Shown: piece by piece, positions 35,621 to 44,270 of the stretch
Numbering within the stretch: position 1 is the first letter of the stretch
Layout of the letters: every line of letters begins with the position of its first letter
Assembly: GCF_014650595.1 (NCBI RefSeq)
Contig: NZ_BMVG01000024.1
Coordinates: 43,275 to 107,274 of the forward strand
Source: Streptomyces alanosinicus
GTDB lineage: Bacteria; Actinomycetota; Actinomycetes; Streptomycetales; Streptomycetaceae
Length of the DNA: 64,000 nt
Reading direction: 5' to 3'
Notes under the pieces: generated by a model
Told to the model about the DNA's origin: nothing
The model's database searches: none
What the model saw: only the letters and a program-made list of their open reading frames with translations
Made by a program: the position numbers and the translations under genes

Positions 35621-35685
35621 TGTCCGTCGGTTGAATCGCTCAGCAACCGTTCGCCCGTTCATCCGAGGCCGCCTCAGGAGCCCCA

Positions 35686-37968
35686 ATGCAACTCGCCGCG
35701 ATCATCGTGTCGCTGGTCCTGATCGTGGTCGGCGTGGCACTGTTCGGCCGCGCCCTCCTGCAGATCTTCAACTTCATGAGGCTGGGCCAGTCGGTTCCGG
35801 CCGGGACGCGGACCGACGACCCCGCACAGCGCACCCTCACCGTGGCCAGGGAGTTCCTCGGCCACACCAGGATGAACCGCTGGGGCATCGTCGGTGTGGC
35901 GCACTGGTTCGTGGCGGTGGGCTTCTTCTCTCTGCTGCTGACGATCGTCAACGCGATCGGGCAGCTGTTCAAGGCGGACTGGATCCTGCCGGTCATCGGT
36001 GACTGGGCGCCGTACAACGTCTTCGTCGAGTTCATCGGCACCATGACGGTCCTCGGCATCCTCGTCCTGATCGCGATCCGCCAGCTGAGCAAGCCGAACA
36101 AGCCGGGCCGCAAGTCCCGCTTCGCCGGCTCCAACTTCGGCCAGGCGTACTTCGTCGAGGCCGTCATCCTCATCGTCGGCATCTGCATCTTCATGCTGCA
36201 CGCCCTGGAAGGCGCCCAGCACCACGTCGACGGCTACGAGGTCTCGTTCTTCATCTCGTACCCGGTCGTGTCGTGGCTGAGGGGCATGGACGTCTCGACG
36301 CTCCAGAACCTGACCTACTTCTTCGCCGGTGTGAAGATCGCGACCTCCTTCATCTGGATGATCACGGTCGCCCTGAAGACCGACATGGGTGTGGCCTGGC
36401 ACCGCTTCCTGGCCTTCCCGAACATCTTCTTCAAGCGCAACGCCACCGGTGAGACCTCCCTCGGCGCCCTGCTGCCGATGACGTCCGGCGGCAAGCCGAT
36501 CGACTTCACCGACCCCGGCGAGGACGACGTCTTCGGTGTCTCCCAGGTCGAGCAGTTCTCCTGGAAGGGCCTGCTGGACTTCTCCACCTGCACCGAGTGC
36601 GGCCGCTGCCAGTCGCAGTGCCCCGCCTGGAACACCGGCAAGCCGCTCTCCCCGAAGCTGCTGATCATGTCGCTGCGGGACCACGCGCACGCCAAGGCGC
36701 CGTATCTGCTCGCGGGCGGCGGCAAGAACGCGGAGGGCGAGGAGAAGGCGTCCGAGGAGCAGCTGGCCGGGGTGCCCGCCGCCGCTCTCGCCGAGGCCGA
36801 GCGCCCGCTGATCGGCACCGCCGAGGAGAACGGCGTCATCGACCCGGACGTGCTGTGGTCCTGCACCACCTGCGGCGCCTGTGTCGAGCAGTGCCCGGTG
36901 GACATCGAGCACGTCGACCACATCGTCGACATGCGCCGCTACCAGGTGATGATCGAGTCCGCGTTCCCGTCCGAGGCGGGCACGATGCTCAAGAACCTGG
37001 AGAAGAAGGGCAACCCCTGGGGTCTGGCGAAGAAGCAGCGCCTGGAGTGGACCAAGGAGGTCGACTTCGAGATCCCGGTCGTCGGCAAGGACATCGAGGA
37101 CCTCTCCGAGGTCGACTACCTGTACTGGGTCGGCTGCGCCGGCGCCCTGGAGGACCGGGCCAAGAAGACCACCAAGGCCTTCGCCGAGCTGCTGCACATC
37201 GCGGGCGTGAAGTTCGCGATCATGGGCGGCGACGAGAAGTGCACCGGTGACTCCGCCCGCCGCCTCGGCAACGAGCCCCTGTTCCAGGAGCTCGGCATGG
37301 AGAACGTGGCGGCCCTGAATATGGCCTTCGGCGAGTCCCTCAACGAGGAAGGGGAGGTGGACGAGTCGACCAAGAAGCCGAAGTCGGCGAAGAAGATCGT
37401 CGCCACCTGCCCGCACTGCCTCAACACGCTCGGCAACGAGTACCCGCAGCTCGGCGGCGACTACGAGGTCATCCACCACACCCAGCTGCTCCAGCACCTG
37501 GTGGACGAGGGCAAGCTGATCCCGGTCACCCCGGTCGAGGGCATCATCACCTACCACGACCCGTGCTACCTGGGCCGGCACAACAAGATCTACACGCCGC
37601 CGCGCGAGATCATCGCGAACGTCCCGGGCCTGCGCAACGAGGAGATGCACCGCCACAAGGAGCGCGGCTTCTGCTGCGGCGCCGGCGGCGCCCGGATGTG
37701 GATGGAGGAGCGGATCGGCAAGCGCATCAACAACGAGCGCGTCGACGAGGCCCTCTCCCTCAACCCGGACATCGTCTCCACCGCCTGCCCGTTCTGCCTG
37801 GTCATGCTGACCGACTCGGTCAACGGCAAGAAGAACGACGGCAAGGCGAAGGAGTCCATCCAGGTCGTGGACGTCGCCCAGCTGCTGCTCGACTCGGTGA
37901 AGACCCCGGTCGACCCGGCGGGCGAGGCCGAGCCCGAGAGCGCGCCGGAGCCCGAGCCCGTGAAGTGA
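35686..37968 (+). CDS. Membrane-bound Fe-S oxidoreductase (HdrD/GlcF-like)
   Basis: A 760-residue protein. Residues 1-215 contain about six helices, likely a membrane electron-carrier part. Then two [4Fe-4S] ferredoxin motifs (CTECGRCQSQCPAWN near residue 304 and CTTCGACVEQCPVDIEHVDH near 392) and two CCG domains (YLYWVGCAGALEDRAKK, and FCCGAGGARMWMEERIGKR near residue 664, with an intervening CPHCLN). It probably passes electrons from a flavoprotein (acyl-CoA dehydrogenase/ETF) to the quinone pool. ATG follows AGGAG by 5 bases. Widely conserved in actinobacteria. Confidence 0.88.
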   Translation: MQLAAIIVSLVLIVVGVALFGRALLQIFNFMRLGQSVPAGTRTDDPAQRTLTVAREFLGHTRMNRWGIVGVAHWFVAVGFFSLLLTIVNAIGQLFKADWILPVIGDWAPYNVFVEFIGTMTVLGILVLIAIRQLSKPNKPGRKSRFAGSNFGQAYFVEAVILIVGICIFMLHALEGAQHHVDGYEVSFFISYPVVSWLRGMDVSTLQNLTYFFAGVKIATSFIWMITVALKTDMGVAWHRFLAFPNIFFKRNATGETSLGALLPMTSGGKPIDFTDPGEDDVFGVSQVEQFSWKGLLDFSTCTECGRCQSQCPAWNTGKPLSPKLLIMSLRDHAHAKAPYLLAGGGKNAEGEEKASEEQLAGVPAAALAEAERPLIGTAEENGVIDPDVLWSCTTCGACVEQCPVDIEHVDHIVDMRRYQVMIESAFPSEAGTMLKNLEKKGNPWGLAKKQRLEWTKEVDFEIPVVGKDIEDLSEVDYLYWVGCAGALEDRAKKTTKAFAELLHIAGVKFAIMGGDEKCTGDSARRLGNEPLFQELGMENVAALNMAFGESLNEEGEVDESTKKPKSAKKIVATCPHCLNTLGNEYPQLGGDYEVIHHTQLLQHLVDEGKLIPVTPVEGIITYHDPCYLGRHNKIYTPPREIIANVPGLRNEEMHRHKERGFCCGAGGARMWMEERIGKRINNERVDEALSLNPDIVSTACPFCLVMLTDSVNGKKNDGKAKESIQVVDVAQLLLDSVKTPVDPAGEAEPESAPEPEPVK

Positions 37969-37985
37969 CCACGGCTCTTCGACGT

Positions 37986-38022
37986 ACGGCGCCCCCTGCT
38001 TCGCACAGGCAGGGGGCGCCGT
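37986..38022 (+). terminator. Terminator after the Fe-S oxidoreductase
   Basis: A 14-base stem (ACGGCGCCCCCTGC with its complement) around a 9-base loop, 17 bases past the stop. Confidence 0.8.
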
Positions 38023-38131
38023 CGTCGGTACGGCCGCCCGGGTCATGGATCGCGGCCGGCCGGGCTGTCACAGATCCGGACGCTGCCTCGGTGCCGCTGC
38101 CGTGCCGCCGCCCTTGGCCGGGCCCCTTCGG

Positions 38132-38455
38132 TTACGCCTTCTTCGGCGCGGCCTGCTGCACCACCTCGAAGGACCACAGCGTGGAGCCGGACGCCGCCGG
38201 CTTCGGGCGCTCGCCCTCGCCTCCGCCCTGGTGCGCGGACTTCATCGGCCCCTCCATCCACGCCTGGAAGGACTCCTCGTCACGCCAGCGCGTGTAGACG
38301 AGATAGGTGTCGGTGCCCTCGACGGGACGCAGCAGTTCGAACCACTCGAAGCCGTCGGAGTTCTCCACCGCGTGGGCACGCGAGGCGAACCGCTTCTCCA
38401 GCACCTCCCGCTGCTCGGCGGGCACGGTCAGCACATTGATCTTCACTACGCTCAT
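38132..38455 (-). CDS. Antibiotic biosynthesis monooxygenase-like (ABM) protein
   Basis: A 107-residue dimeric alpha/beta-barrel protein from ATG 38455 (MSVVKINVLTVPAEQREVLEKRFASRAHAVENSDGFEWFELLRP). The WFELLRPVEGTDTYLVYTRWRDEESFQAWM block matches the ABM/haem-degrading MhuD-like family. Such proteins may be monooxygenases or haem-handling proteins; no Asn/Trp catalytic pair can be confirmed by eye. Convergent with the Fe-S oxidoreductase, across a terminator. Confidence 0.82.
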   Translation of the reverse strand: MSVVKINVLTVPAEQREVLEKRFASRAHAVENSDGFEWFELLRPVEGTDTYLVYTRWRDEESFQAWMEGPMKSAHQGGGEGERPKPAASGSTLWSFEVVQQAAPKKA

Positions 38456-38683
38456 GACACCATCCTGGCCCAGTCCGGTACGGCCGGCCGCACCGGCACC
38501 GGCACCGGCACCAGTCCCACGGATTTGCCTATCTCTCGTGCGCCCCTTACGCATCCCGACGGGTCTCCTGATCGCCGACCGCCCGGTGAACCGTGGGACA
38601 ACTCACGGCGAACGGGGACGGTCCGCACCCCATCGGCTGTGGATGCCCGCCACGCATCCCCGCATGCAGCAGGAGAAACCCGC

Positions 38684-39604
38684 ATGCACAAGCCTCTGCG
38701 ACTCGCCCTAGCGACGGCCACCGCGACCGCGCTCACCGGCGGTCTGCTCACGTTCTCGGCCGTGACCGCCACGGCCGCGGACTCCACCCATGTCCCCCAG
38801 GCCGACTTCAACGGCGACGGCATCGGCGACGTGGCCTTCTCCGCCGACAGCGCCTATGTGAACGGCAGGAGCGCCGCCGGCCAGCTCGTCGTCCGCTACG
38901 GCACGAAGACCGGCGTCTCCTCCGCCAAGCGCTCCACCATCAGCCAGGACACCGCCGGCAACCCGGGCACCGCCGAGGCCGGCGACCACTTCGGCGCGGA
39001 GACCGCGTACGCCGACTTCAACGGCGACGGCCACGACGACATCGCGGTCGGCTCCCCCGGCGAGGACGTCGGCAGCGACCAGGACGGCGGCGGCATAGCC
39101 GTCCTGTGAGGCTCGGCCGCCGGCATCACCGGCAAAGGCGTCACGGTCGCCGACCCGGCGCCCACCGCGCACGACTACTGGGGCAAGAACCTCGCCGCCG
39201 GCGACTTCGACGGCGACGGCTTCCTCGACCTCGCGATCGGCGTGGCGGGCGAGAACATCGGCAGCGCGACGAACACCGGCGCGGTCACGGTCCTGCACGG
39301 CACACCGAAGGGCCTGGACACCTCCTCGGGCGCCCAGCCCTTCGCCCAGTCGTCGCCGGGCGTCCCCGGCGACGACGAGAAGGACGACTACTTCGGCCAG
39401 GACGTCAAGCTCGACGACGTCACCGGCGACGGCAGGGCCGACCTGCTCGTCGGCTCCCAGGAGAACGCGGGCAACGACGCGGTGACCTACCTGCCCTCCG
39501 ACGGCACGAGGATCACCACGACCGGTTCGCGCACGGTCTCCCCGAGCACCTCGGGCGTCTCGACGACGGGCACGCCGTACTTCGGCGCCAACTTCGCGGA
39601 CTGA
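38684..39604 (+). pseudogene. FG-GAP repeat secreted protein gene with in-frame stop
   Basis: One reading frame of 306 codons, interrupted once. It starts MHKPLRLALATATATALTGG with a signal peptide (cut after TATA-ADS), then FG-GAP/VCBS-type calcium repeats DFNGDGIGDVAFS, DFNGDGHDDIAVGSPGEDVG, DFDGDGFLDLAIGVAGENIG, DVTGDGRADLLVGSQENAG. A TGA at 39107-39109 lies in the middle of the repeat sequence GGGIAVL-stop-GSAAGITG; in such repeats this position is usually Trp or Tyr (VLWGS), so a single TGG to TGA change is likely. The frame continues intact to 39604. A sequencing error or readthrough are alternatives. Confidence 0.82.
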
Positions 39605-39749
39605 ACGGGGGGAACGGGGGGAAACCCCTGAAAGCCCCCTGGTTGAGCGGCTGACGGTCCCTTAGGGGATGTCACAGGTCGGCCGCAAAGCCGGGCCCGG
39701 ACACCCGGGCCCGGCACACCGCTCTCCGGGACCAGGTACGTTCGATGAC

Positions 39750-40670
39750 GTGGCTGGATTCAGGAACGGACGTGGGGGCCGGGACAACCGCACCCCCCAA
39801 GGACAACAGGCGCCGCAGGGACCGTCGTACGGCTCCGCTCAGGCGTCGCAGCGGCCGTACCCGCAGGCGGGACAGCAGCCGTCGTACCCCCGGCAGGGAC
39901 AGCCGTACGGCAGGCCGGGGCAGTCGCACGGCTATCCGGGCCCGGCCGGCGACGGACCTGAGTACTTCGGTGACGACGCCGGCTACCCGGCCGGCGCCGC
40001 CGGGCACGACCCGTACGCGGCCAACAACCCGGGCCACACCCAGGCGTTCTCGATCGACGAGGCCGCCGACTACACCCAGGGCGCGACCTATCAGGCCGGC
40101 TCCACGGCCGCCCCCGCCGCCCCGCTCGGTCCGCCGCTGCACTGGAAGCAACTGCTGAAGGGGATCATCTTCTCCCCCGACCAGACCTTCCTGCGCATGC
40201 GCGACTACACGATGTGGGCCCCCGCCCTCATCGTCACCTTCCTCTACGGTCTGCTCGCCGTCTTCGGCTTCGACGGCGCCCGCAAGGACGCGATCGGCGC
40301 GACGCTCTCCAACGCGGTGCCGATCGTGCTGATCACAGCGGTCGTGATGGTGCTCGGCCTGTTCATCCTGGGCGTGGTCACCCACACCCTGGCCCGCCAG
40401 ATCGGCGGTGACGGCGCCTGGCAGCCGACGGTCGGCCTGTCCATGCTGATCACGGCACTCACGGACGCGCCGCGCCTGATCGTCGCCATGTTCTTCGGCG
40501 GCGACGCGAGCTTCGTGCAACTGCTGGGCTGGGCCACCTGGATCGGCGCGGGCGCCCTGCTGACCCTGATGGTCTCCCGCTCCCACGACCTGCCCTGGCC
40601 GAAGGCGCTGGGCGCGTCCGCGATCCAGCTGATCGCGCTGCTGTCGATAGTGAAGCTCGGCACGTTCTAG
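39750..40670 (+). CDS. Yip1-family membrane protein with Gln/Pro-rich tail
   Basis: A 306-residue protein. GTG 39750 gives VAGFRNGRGGRDNRTPQGQQAPQG; an upstream ATG at 39669 is in frame but has no support. The first 120 residues are Gln/Pro/Gly/Tyr-rich and disordered. The Yip1 domain begins at PLHWKQLLKGIIFSPDQTFLRMRDYTMWAPALIVTFLYGLLAVFGF and has about five helices. Function is not known in bacteria. A bidirectional hairpin follows. Confidence 0.78.
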   Translation: MAGFRNGRGGRDNRTPQGQQAPQGPSYGSAQASQRPYPQAGQQPSYPRQGQPYGRPGQSHGYPGPAGDGPEYFGDDAGYPAGAAGHDPYAANNPGHTQAFSIDEAADYTQGATYQAGSTAAPAAPLGPPLHWKQLLKGIIFSPDQTFLRMRDYTMWAPALIVTFLYGLLAVFGFDGARKDAIGATLSNAVPIVLITAVVMVLGLFILGVVTHTLARQIGGDGAWQPTVGLSMLITALTDAPRLIVAMFFGGDASFVQLLGWATWIGAGALLTLMVSRSHDLPWPKALGASAIQLIALLSIVKLGTF

Positions 40671-40730
40671 TTTTCCGACGGACACACGGACTCACGGGCA
40701 TACAGGCACACGGGCATACGGGCATACGAA

Positions 40731-40760
40731 AAGGCCCCCGGCGAGACAGCCGGGGGCCTT
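40731..40760. terminator. Bidirectional terminator
   Basis: A 12-base stem (AAGGCCCCCGGC with its complement) around GAGACA, between the convergent Yip1 and phosphoribosyltransferase genes; A/T flanks serve both directions. The preceding 40 bases contain short repeats of ACGGGCATAC. Confidence 0.85.
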
Positions 40761-40776
40761 CGCGTGTCCGGTGTTC

Positions 40777-41283
40777 TCAGGCGTCGAGGACCTGCCCGGC
40801 CCGCTGCACGACGGGCGGCTCGACGCTCCACGGGAAGTTGATCCAGTCGTCGGTCCGCTTCCAGACGTACTCGCACTTCACGAGCGAGTGGGACTTCTCA
40901 TAGATCACCGCGGAGCGGACCTCGGCGACGGTGTCGAGACAGAAGTCACGCACGAGCTTGAGCGTCTTGCCGGTGTCGGCGACGTCGTCGGTGATCAGCA
41001 CCTTCTTGTCGGAGAAGTCGATCACGTTGGGCACGGGGGCGAGCATGACCGGCATCTCCAGCGTGGTCCCCACCCCCGTGTAGAACTCCACGTTCACCAG
41101 GTGGATGTTCTTGCAGTCGAGCGCGTACGCCAGCCCGCCCGCGACGAACACACCGCCCCGGGCGATGCTGAGCACGATGTCGGGCTCGTACCCGTCGTCG
41201 GCGATGGTCTGCGCCAGCTCACGGATGGCGCCGCCGAACCGCTCGTAGGTGAGGTTCTCCCGCACACCCTGCACATCACTCAT
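40777..41283 (-). CDS. Purine-type phosphoribosyltransferase
   Basis: A 168-residue type I phosphoribosyltransferase. The PRPP loop is VLITDDVADTGKTLKLVRDF near residue 96, SIARGGVFVAGGLAYALDCK is the pyrophosphate region, and WINFPW near the C-terminus matches xanthine/hypoxanthine PRTases of bacteria and archaea. It probably salvages xanthine or hypoxanthine. ATG 41283 lies 14 bases past the dcd stop, so the two may be co-transcribed from dcd. Confidence 0.88.
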   Translation of the reverse strand: MSDVQGVRENLTYERFGGAIRELAQTIADDGYEPDIVLSIARGGVFVAGGLAYALDCKNIHLVNVEFYTGVGTTLEMPVMLAPVPNVIDFSDKKVLITDDVADTGKTLKLVRDFCLDTVAEVRSAVIYEKSHSLVKCEYVWKRTDDWINFPWSVEPPVVQRAGQVLDA

Positions 41284-41296
41284 ATCGCTGCTGCCC

Positions 41297-41872
41297 TCAC
41301 ACCTGGGTCCGATGGAAATTGACGTAGGACCGCGAGGCGGTCGGCCCGCGCTGCCCCTGGTAGCGGGAGCCGTAGCGCTCGCTGCCGTACGGGAACTCGG
41401 CGGGCGAGGACAGCCGGAACATGCACAGCTGCCCGATCTTCATCCCCGGCCATAGCTTGATCGGAAGCGTGGCGAGGTTGGACAGCTCAAGGGTGACGTG
41501 CCCGCTGAAGCCGGGGTCGATGAACCCGGCGGTGGAGTGGGTGACGAGCCCGAGCCGCCCGAGCGAGGACTTCCCCTCCAGCCGCGAGGCGAGATCATCG
41601 GGCAGCGAGATCACTTCATAGGTGGAGGCGAGCACGAACTCCCCGGGGTGCAGGATGAACGGCTCATCGCCGTCGGGCTCCACGAGCCGCGTCAGATCCG
41701 CCTGCTCGACGGAGGGGTCGATGTGCGGGTACCGGTGGTTCTCGAACACCCGGAAGTACCGGTCCAGCCGTACGTCGATGCTCGACGGCTGCACCATGGT
41801 TTCGTCGTAGGGATCGATCCGTACCCGCCCGGCGTCGATCTCGGCCCGGATGTCCTTGTCTGAGAGAAGCAC
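41297..41872 (-). CDS. dcd: dCTP deaminase
   Basis: A 191-residue enzyme converting dCTP to dUTP for thymidylate synthesis; length is exactly that of the family. GTG 41872 (VLLSDKDIRAEIDAGRVRIDP). Signature motifs: MVQPSSIDVRLDRYFRVF, LASTYEVISLPDDLASRLEGKSSLGRLGLVTHSTAGFIDPGFSGHVTLELSN with the catalytic Glu in the latter region, and GMKIGQLCMFRL. The C-terminus ends YQGQRGPTASRSYVNF. Confidence 0.95.
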   Translation of the reverse strand: MLLSDKDIRAEIDAGRVRIDPYDETMVQPSSIDVRLDRYFRVFENHRYPHIDPSVEQADLTRLVEPDGDEPFILHPGEFVLASTYEVISLPDDLASRLEGKSSLGRLGLVTHSTAGFIDPGFSGHVTLELSNLATLPIKLWPGMKIGQLCMFRLSSPAEFPYGSERYGSRYQGQRGPTASRSYVNFHRTQV

Positions 41873-41888
41873 GTAGCGAGGATACGCA

Positions 41889-41930
41889 AGGCGCGCGGAG
41901 CCGTGACAATCGTGACGGCTCCGCGCGCCT
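41889..41930 (-). terminator. Hairpin after the small zinc-ribbon gene
   Basis: A perfect 16-base stem (AGGCGCGCGGAGCCGT with its complement) around a 10-base loop, between the dcd start and the zinc-ribbon stop. Terminator on the minus strand. Confidence 0.8.
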
Positions 41931-41966
41931 GTGTTACCACTGTGTCCTTCTGTTACCGCTGCTGCT

Positions 41967-42009
41967 GCCGGTGCCGGACCGATGCCGGGGCCGGTGCCGG
42001 ACCGATGCC
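41967..42009. repeat. 20-base direct repeat
   Basis: Two exact copies of GCCGGTGCCGGACCGATGCC, at 41967-41986 and 41990-42009, between the hairpin and the zinc-ribbon gene. Confidence 0.65.
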
Positions 42010-42027
42010 CGTGCCGGGCCGGGCCCG

Positions 42028-42186
42028 CTAGCGCTTCTCCAGCGCGACCGGCACCACACTGCGGAGCCGGGCGCACCGGGGGCACCTCATGAGCCGGCCG
42101 GGGCCGAGTCGCTCGGCCTTCTGCATCGGGAACGACGCGGTGCTGAAGACGTGCCCGTCCGCGCAGCGGACTACGGTGCGTTCCAT
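42028..42186 (-). CDS. Small zinc-ribbon-like protein, 52 residues
   Basis: ATG 42186 opens MERTVVRCADGHVFSTASFP with a paired CADGH...CPRC arrangement (Cys8, His11, Cys35, Cys38), suggesting a single zinc ribbon. GGGACTTAAGGGACTT lies upstream. The length and spacing fit a small actinobacterial zinc-finger family. Role unknown. Confidence 0.68.
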   Translation of the reverse strand: MERTVVRCADGHVFSTASFPMQKAERLGPGRLMRCPRCARLRSVVPVALEKR

Positions 42187-42377
42187 CAAGTCCCTTAAGT
42201 CCCTTCCCCACGAGCCTCGTCGGGCCTGCCTCGCCCTGACGAACAAAAGCCACATTACGGGATAAAAGAGAGGACTCTCCAGGCGGCACTCCGGCCCCAC
42301 TCGACCCCTCCGCCAGGCCTCCACGGTACGCCCCAACTCACGCCGCCCGCAGCCGGATCCGACCTCTGAAACAGGCT

Positions 42378-42408
42378 CAGACCCCAGGGTCGGAGCACCT
42401 GGGGTCTG
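42378..42408. repeat. Inverted repeat before the tRNA gene
   Basis: CAGACCCCAGG and its complement CCTGGGGTCTG around 9 bases, 62 bases upstream of the tRNA. TATAGT at 42417-42422 is a possible -10 box. Possible regulatory hairpin. Confidence 0.5.
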
Positions 42409-42470
42409 CGATGATGTATAGTGAGCAAGCGTCCGGACAAGGACTCCGCGAGGATCATGTCCGTACTTAC

Positions 42471-42541
42471 GCGGGTGTAGTTTAATGGTAGAACATCAGC
42501 TTCCCAAGCTGAGAGCGCGAGTTCGATTCTCGTCACCCGCT
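42471..42541 (+). tRNA. tRNA-Gly (anticodon CCC)
   Basis: Cloverleaf is visible by eye: acceptor GCGGGTG/CACCCGC, D-arm with TAGTTTAATGGTAGAACA, anticodon stem TCAGC/GCTGA with loop TTCCCAA (CCC at 42503-42505), T-arm GCGAG-TTCGATT-CTCGT. CCA follows at 42542-42544, so it is encoded. A repeat of its 3' part occurs at 52251-52284, so it is probably a site where elements integrate. Confidence 0.95.
42499..42532. repeat. Candidate attL core (3' half of tRNA-Gly)
   Basis: From GCTTCCCAAGC to TTCGATTCTCG, 34 bases match the segment at 52251-52284 with only two mismatches. Anticodon-to-T-loop location is typical for tyrosine integrase sites. Confidence 0.6.
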
Positions 42542-42549
42542 CCAGAGAG

Positions 42550-42576
42550 AAACCCCAGGTCAGCGGCCTGGGGTTT
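42550..42576 (+). terminator. tRNA terminator hairpin
   Basis: Perfect 10-base stem AAACCCCAGG / CCTGGGGTTT around 7 bases, directly after the tRNA, ending in T residues. Confidence 0.85.
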
Positions 42577-42605
42577 GCTTGTTGTCTAGTCCAATTTGAG
42601 GCTGG

Positions 42606-42628
42606 CGTGCCCTCCGCGTGCCCTAAGT
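42606..42628. repeat. 23-base direct repeat, copy 1
   Basis: Starts CGTGCCCTCCGCGTGCCC and is identical, in the same orientation, to 63712-63734, 21.1 kb away. It lies 64 bases past the tRNA. Confidence 0.7.
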
Positions 42629-42865
42629 GCAGATGAAAGGGCCGCGAGGGGCTCTTTGGGCTCGATTCCTGAAGGCGGCGTCTGGAAAACCTCAAATGGC
42701 GAGATGGACTTTCAGTGATCCGCGTCACGCATCGCGCAAATGCGACTGAAGTCGCTTGCACAAAGGGGCCGTTGCGACCGTGACACGTTAGGCGTCACTT
42801 ACAGCCCGCGCAGATAGGCGCCGGGCGGACCTAGTTCTCCAGCCGGTCCCGGAAGCTGAGATGGC

Positions 42866-42906
42866 ATCAGGGATCGATCAGGGTTCCATCGGGGGCGATC
42901 CCTGAT
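42866..42906. repeat. Inverted repeat upstream of the serine hydrolase
   Basis: ATCAGGGATCG and CGATCCCTGAT, exact 11-base arms with a 19-base centre, ending 35 bases before the hydrolase start. Possible operator. Confidence 0.5.
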
Positions 42907-42941
42907 TCGTCGCACCGCAGCTGCGCGGCACGGTCGTGGGC

Positions 42942-44216
42942 ATGACTTTCAAGCCTCCTTCCTCAAACGCCGGGACCGCGACGACGGCGGGCCGACGCAG
43001 GCGGGTGCCGATGGCGGCGCTCGCCTGCGCGGTGCTCGGCGTGGTGGCGCTGGGCACGGCCGTCCCGGCGGTCGCGGCGCCCGCCGCGCGGCCTGCCGCC
43101 GCGGTCGACTGCACCGGCGACACCACCGGCAACACCACCGGCAACCGATTGCCGGAGCTGGATCCGCAGGCGTTGCAGCAGGCACTGTCGAGCGCGCCCG
43201 ACCGCGTCACGGGCGTGCTGGCGCGTGTGAACGGGCCGGACGGCCACTGGACCGGCACGTACGGCACCGCCGACATCACGACCGGCGCGCCGGTGCCAGT
43301 GGACGGCCGGTTCCGTCTCGGCAGCGTCACCAAGACCTTTATCGCCACCGTGATGCTGCAACTGGCCGCCGAGGACCGCGTCGACCTCGACCAGCCCGTC
43401 CAGCGGTACCTGCCGGATGTCCTGCCCGACAGCTACCCGCCGATCCCCGTCCGCACCCTGCTCAACTTCACCAGCAGCCTGCCCGAGCTGACCCCGGACG
43501 ACCTGCCCACCACCCCGGATGGCATCGTCGAGCACCGCTTCGACGACCACCCGCTCTCCGAACTCGTCGCCAAGGCCGTCCGGCACGAACGCCCCTTCAC
43601 CGAGCCCGGTTGCATGCAGGTATACGGAGCCACCGGCTACTACGTCGCCGCCATGCTCGTCGAGAACCTCACCGGACACACCTACCAGCAGGAGATCACC
43701 ACCCGTATCCTGCAACCGCTGCACCTGCGCGACACCACCGCCCCGCAGACCGACACCACGGTCCCCGGCCCCCACTCCGACGGCTACATCGCCGTACCTC
43801 GGCCGGACGGCGGATCGCAGCTGGTCGACATCACCGAACAGAACCCCGGCGCCGGCGGCATGATCTCCACCACCGCCGACCTCGACCGCTTCCTGACCGC
43901 ACTCTTCCGGGGACGACTGCTGCCTCCGACCGAGCAGGCGGAACTGTTCGACGTCCCCGACGTCCCCTACCTCGGCGGCACCGCCCACGACCCGGGACAG
44001 GGCCGTGCCTACTACGCCGTCGGCCTCATGCGCGTGACCCTGCCCAACGGCGTGACGGTGTGGGGTAAGACCGGCACCACCTTCGGCTACACCAACGGCA
44101 TGTTCACCACCCGCGACCTGCGCCGCCGCCTGGTGTACTCCTTCAACCCCACCACCGGCGGTGGCAACGACCTCGCCCTGGTCACCCGGATCCTGTCCGC
44201 GACCTTCGCCCCGTGA
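42942..44216 (+). CDS. Secreted beta-lactamase-like serine hydrolase (class C fold)
   Basis: A 424-residue protein counted from ATG 42942; GTG 42936 is an alternative. Signal peptide RRRRVPMAALACAVLGVVALGTAVPAVAAPA. The catalytic SxxK is SVTKTF (FRLGSVTKTFIATVMLQL), near residue 130. The second motif YxN is replaced by YGA in MQVYGATGYYVAAM, and the third motif is KTG in WGKTGTTFGYTNG. It therefore resembles D-alanyl-D-alanine carboxypeptidases/esterases rather than a proven beta-lactamase. The missing Asn could reduce peptidase activity. Outer boundary of the tRNA-linked island. Confidence 0.82.
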   Translation: MTFKPPSSNAGTATTAGRRRRVPMAALACAVLGVVALGTAVPAVAAPAARPAAAVDCTGDTTGNTTGNRLPELDPQALQQALSSAPDRVTGVLARVNGPDGHWTGTYGTADITTGAPVPVDGRFRLGSVTKTFIATVMLQLAAEDRVDLDQPVQRYLPDVLPDSYPPIPVRTLLNFTSSLPELTPDDLPTTPDGIVEHRFDDHPLSELVAKAVRHERPFTEPGCMQVYGATGYYVAAMLVENLTGHTYQQEITTRILQPLHLRDTTAPQTDTTVPGPHSDGYIAVPRPDGGSQLVDITEQNPGAGGMISTTADLDRFLTALFRGRLLPPTEQAELFDVPDVPYLGGTAHDPGQGRAYYAVGLMRVTLPNGVTVWGKTGTTFGYTNGMFTTRDLRRRLVYSFNPTTGGGNDLALVTRILSATFAP

Positions 44217-44270
44217 GCGTCACACCTCATGGCTGACGATCACCTTGCCGAACGCGGCTCCTGACGCATA

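Larger units (their letters stand above)
42545..42941. other. Spacer after tRNA, with integration-associated words
   Basis: No convincing gene. It contains the tRNA terminator, a 23-base word at 42606-42628 that recurs at 63712-63734, and an 11-base inverted repeat (ATCAGGGATCG at 42866-42876 and its complement at 42896-42906). The minus-strand translation around the 23-base word, LGHAEGT, resembles C-terminal ends of tRNA-targeting integrases, so this may be the eroded end of an integrase gene. Confidence 0.45.

Noticed and set aside
38684..39109. Two separate genes on either side of the TGA
   Set aside because: Both parts are in one frame, the FG-GAP repeats run across the stop, and the second part has no start or ribosome site near its beginning.
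42255..42761. A protein gene overlapping the tRNA on the minus strand
   Set aside because: The frame crosses the tRNA gene and its hairpins and lacks codon bias. It may include the eroded end of an integrase, but it is not a gene.
42942..44216. A true class C beta-lactamase (resistance gene)
   Set aside because: The YxN motif is altered and the family includes many peptidases and esterases, so resistance cannot be claimed.
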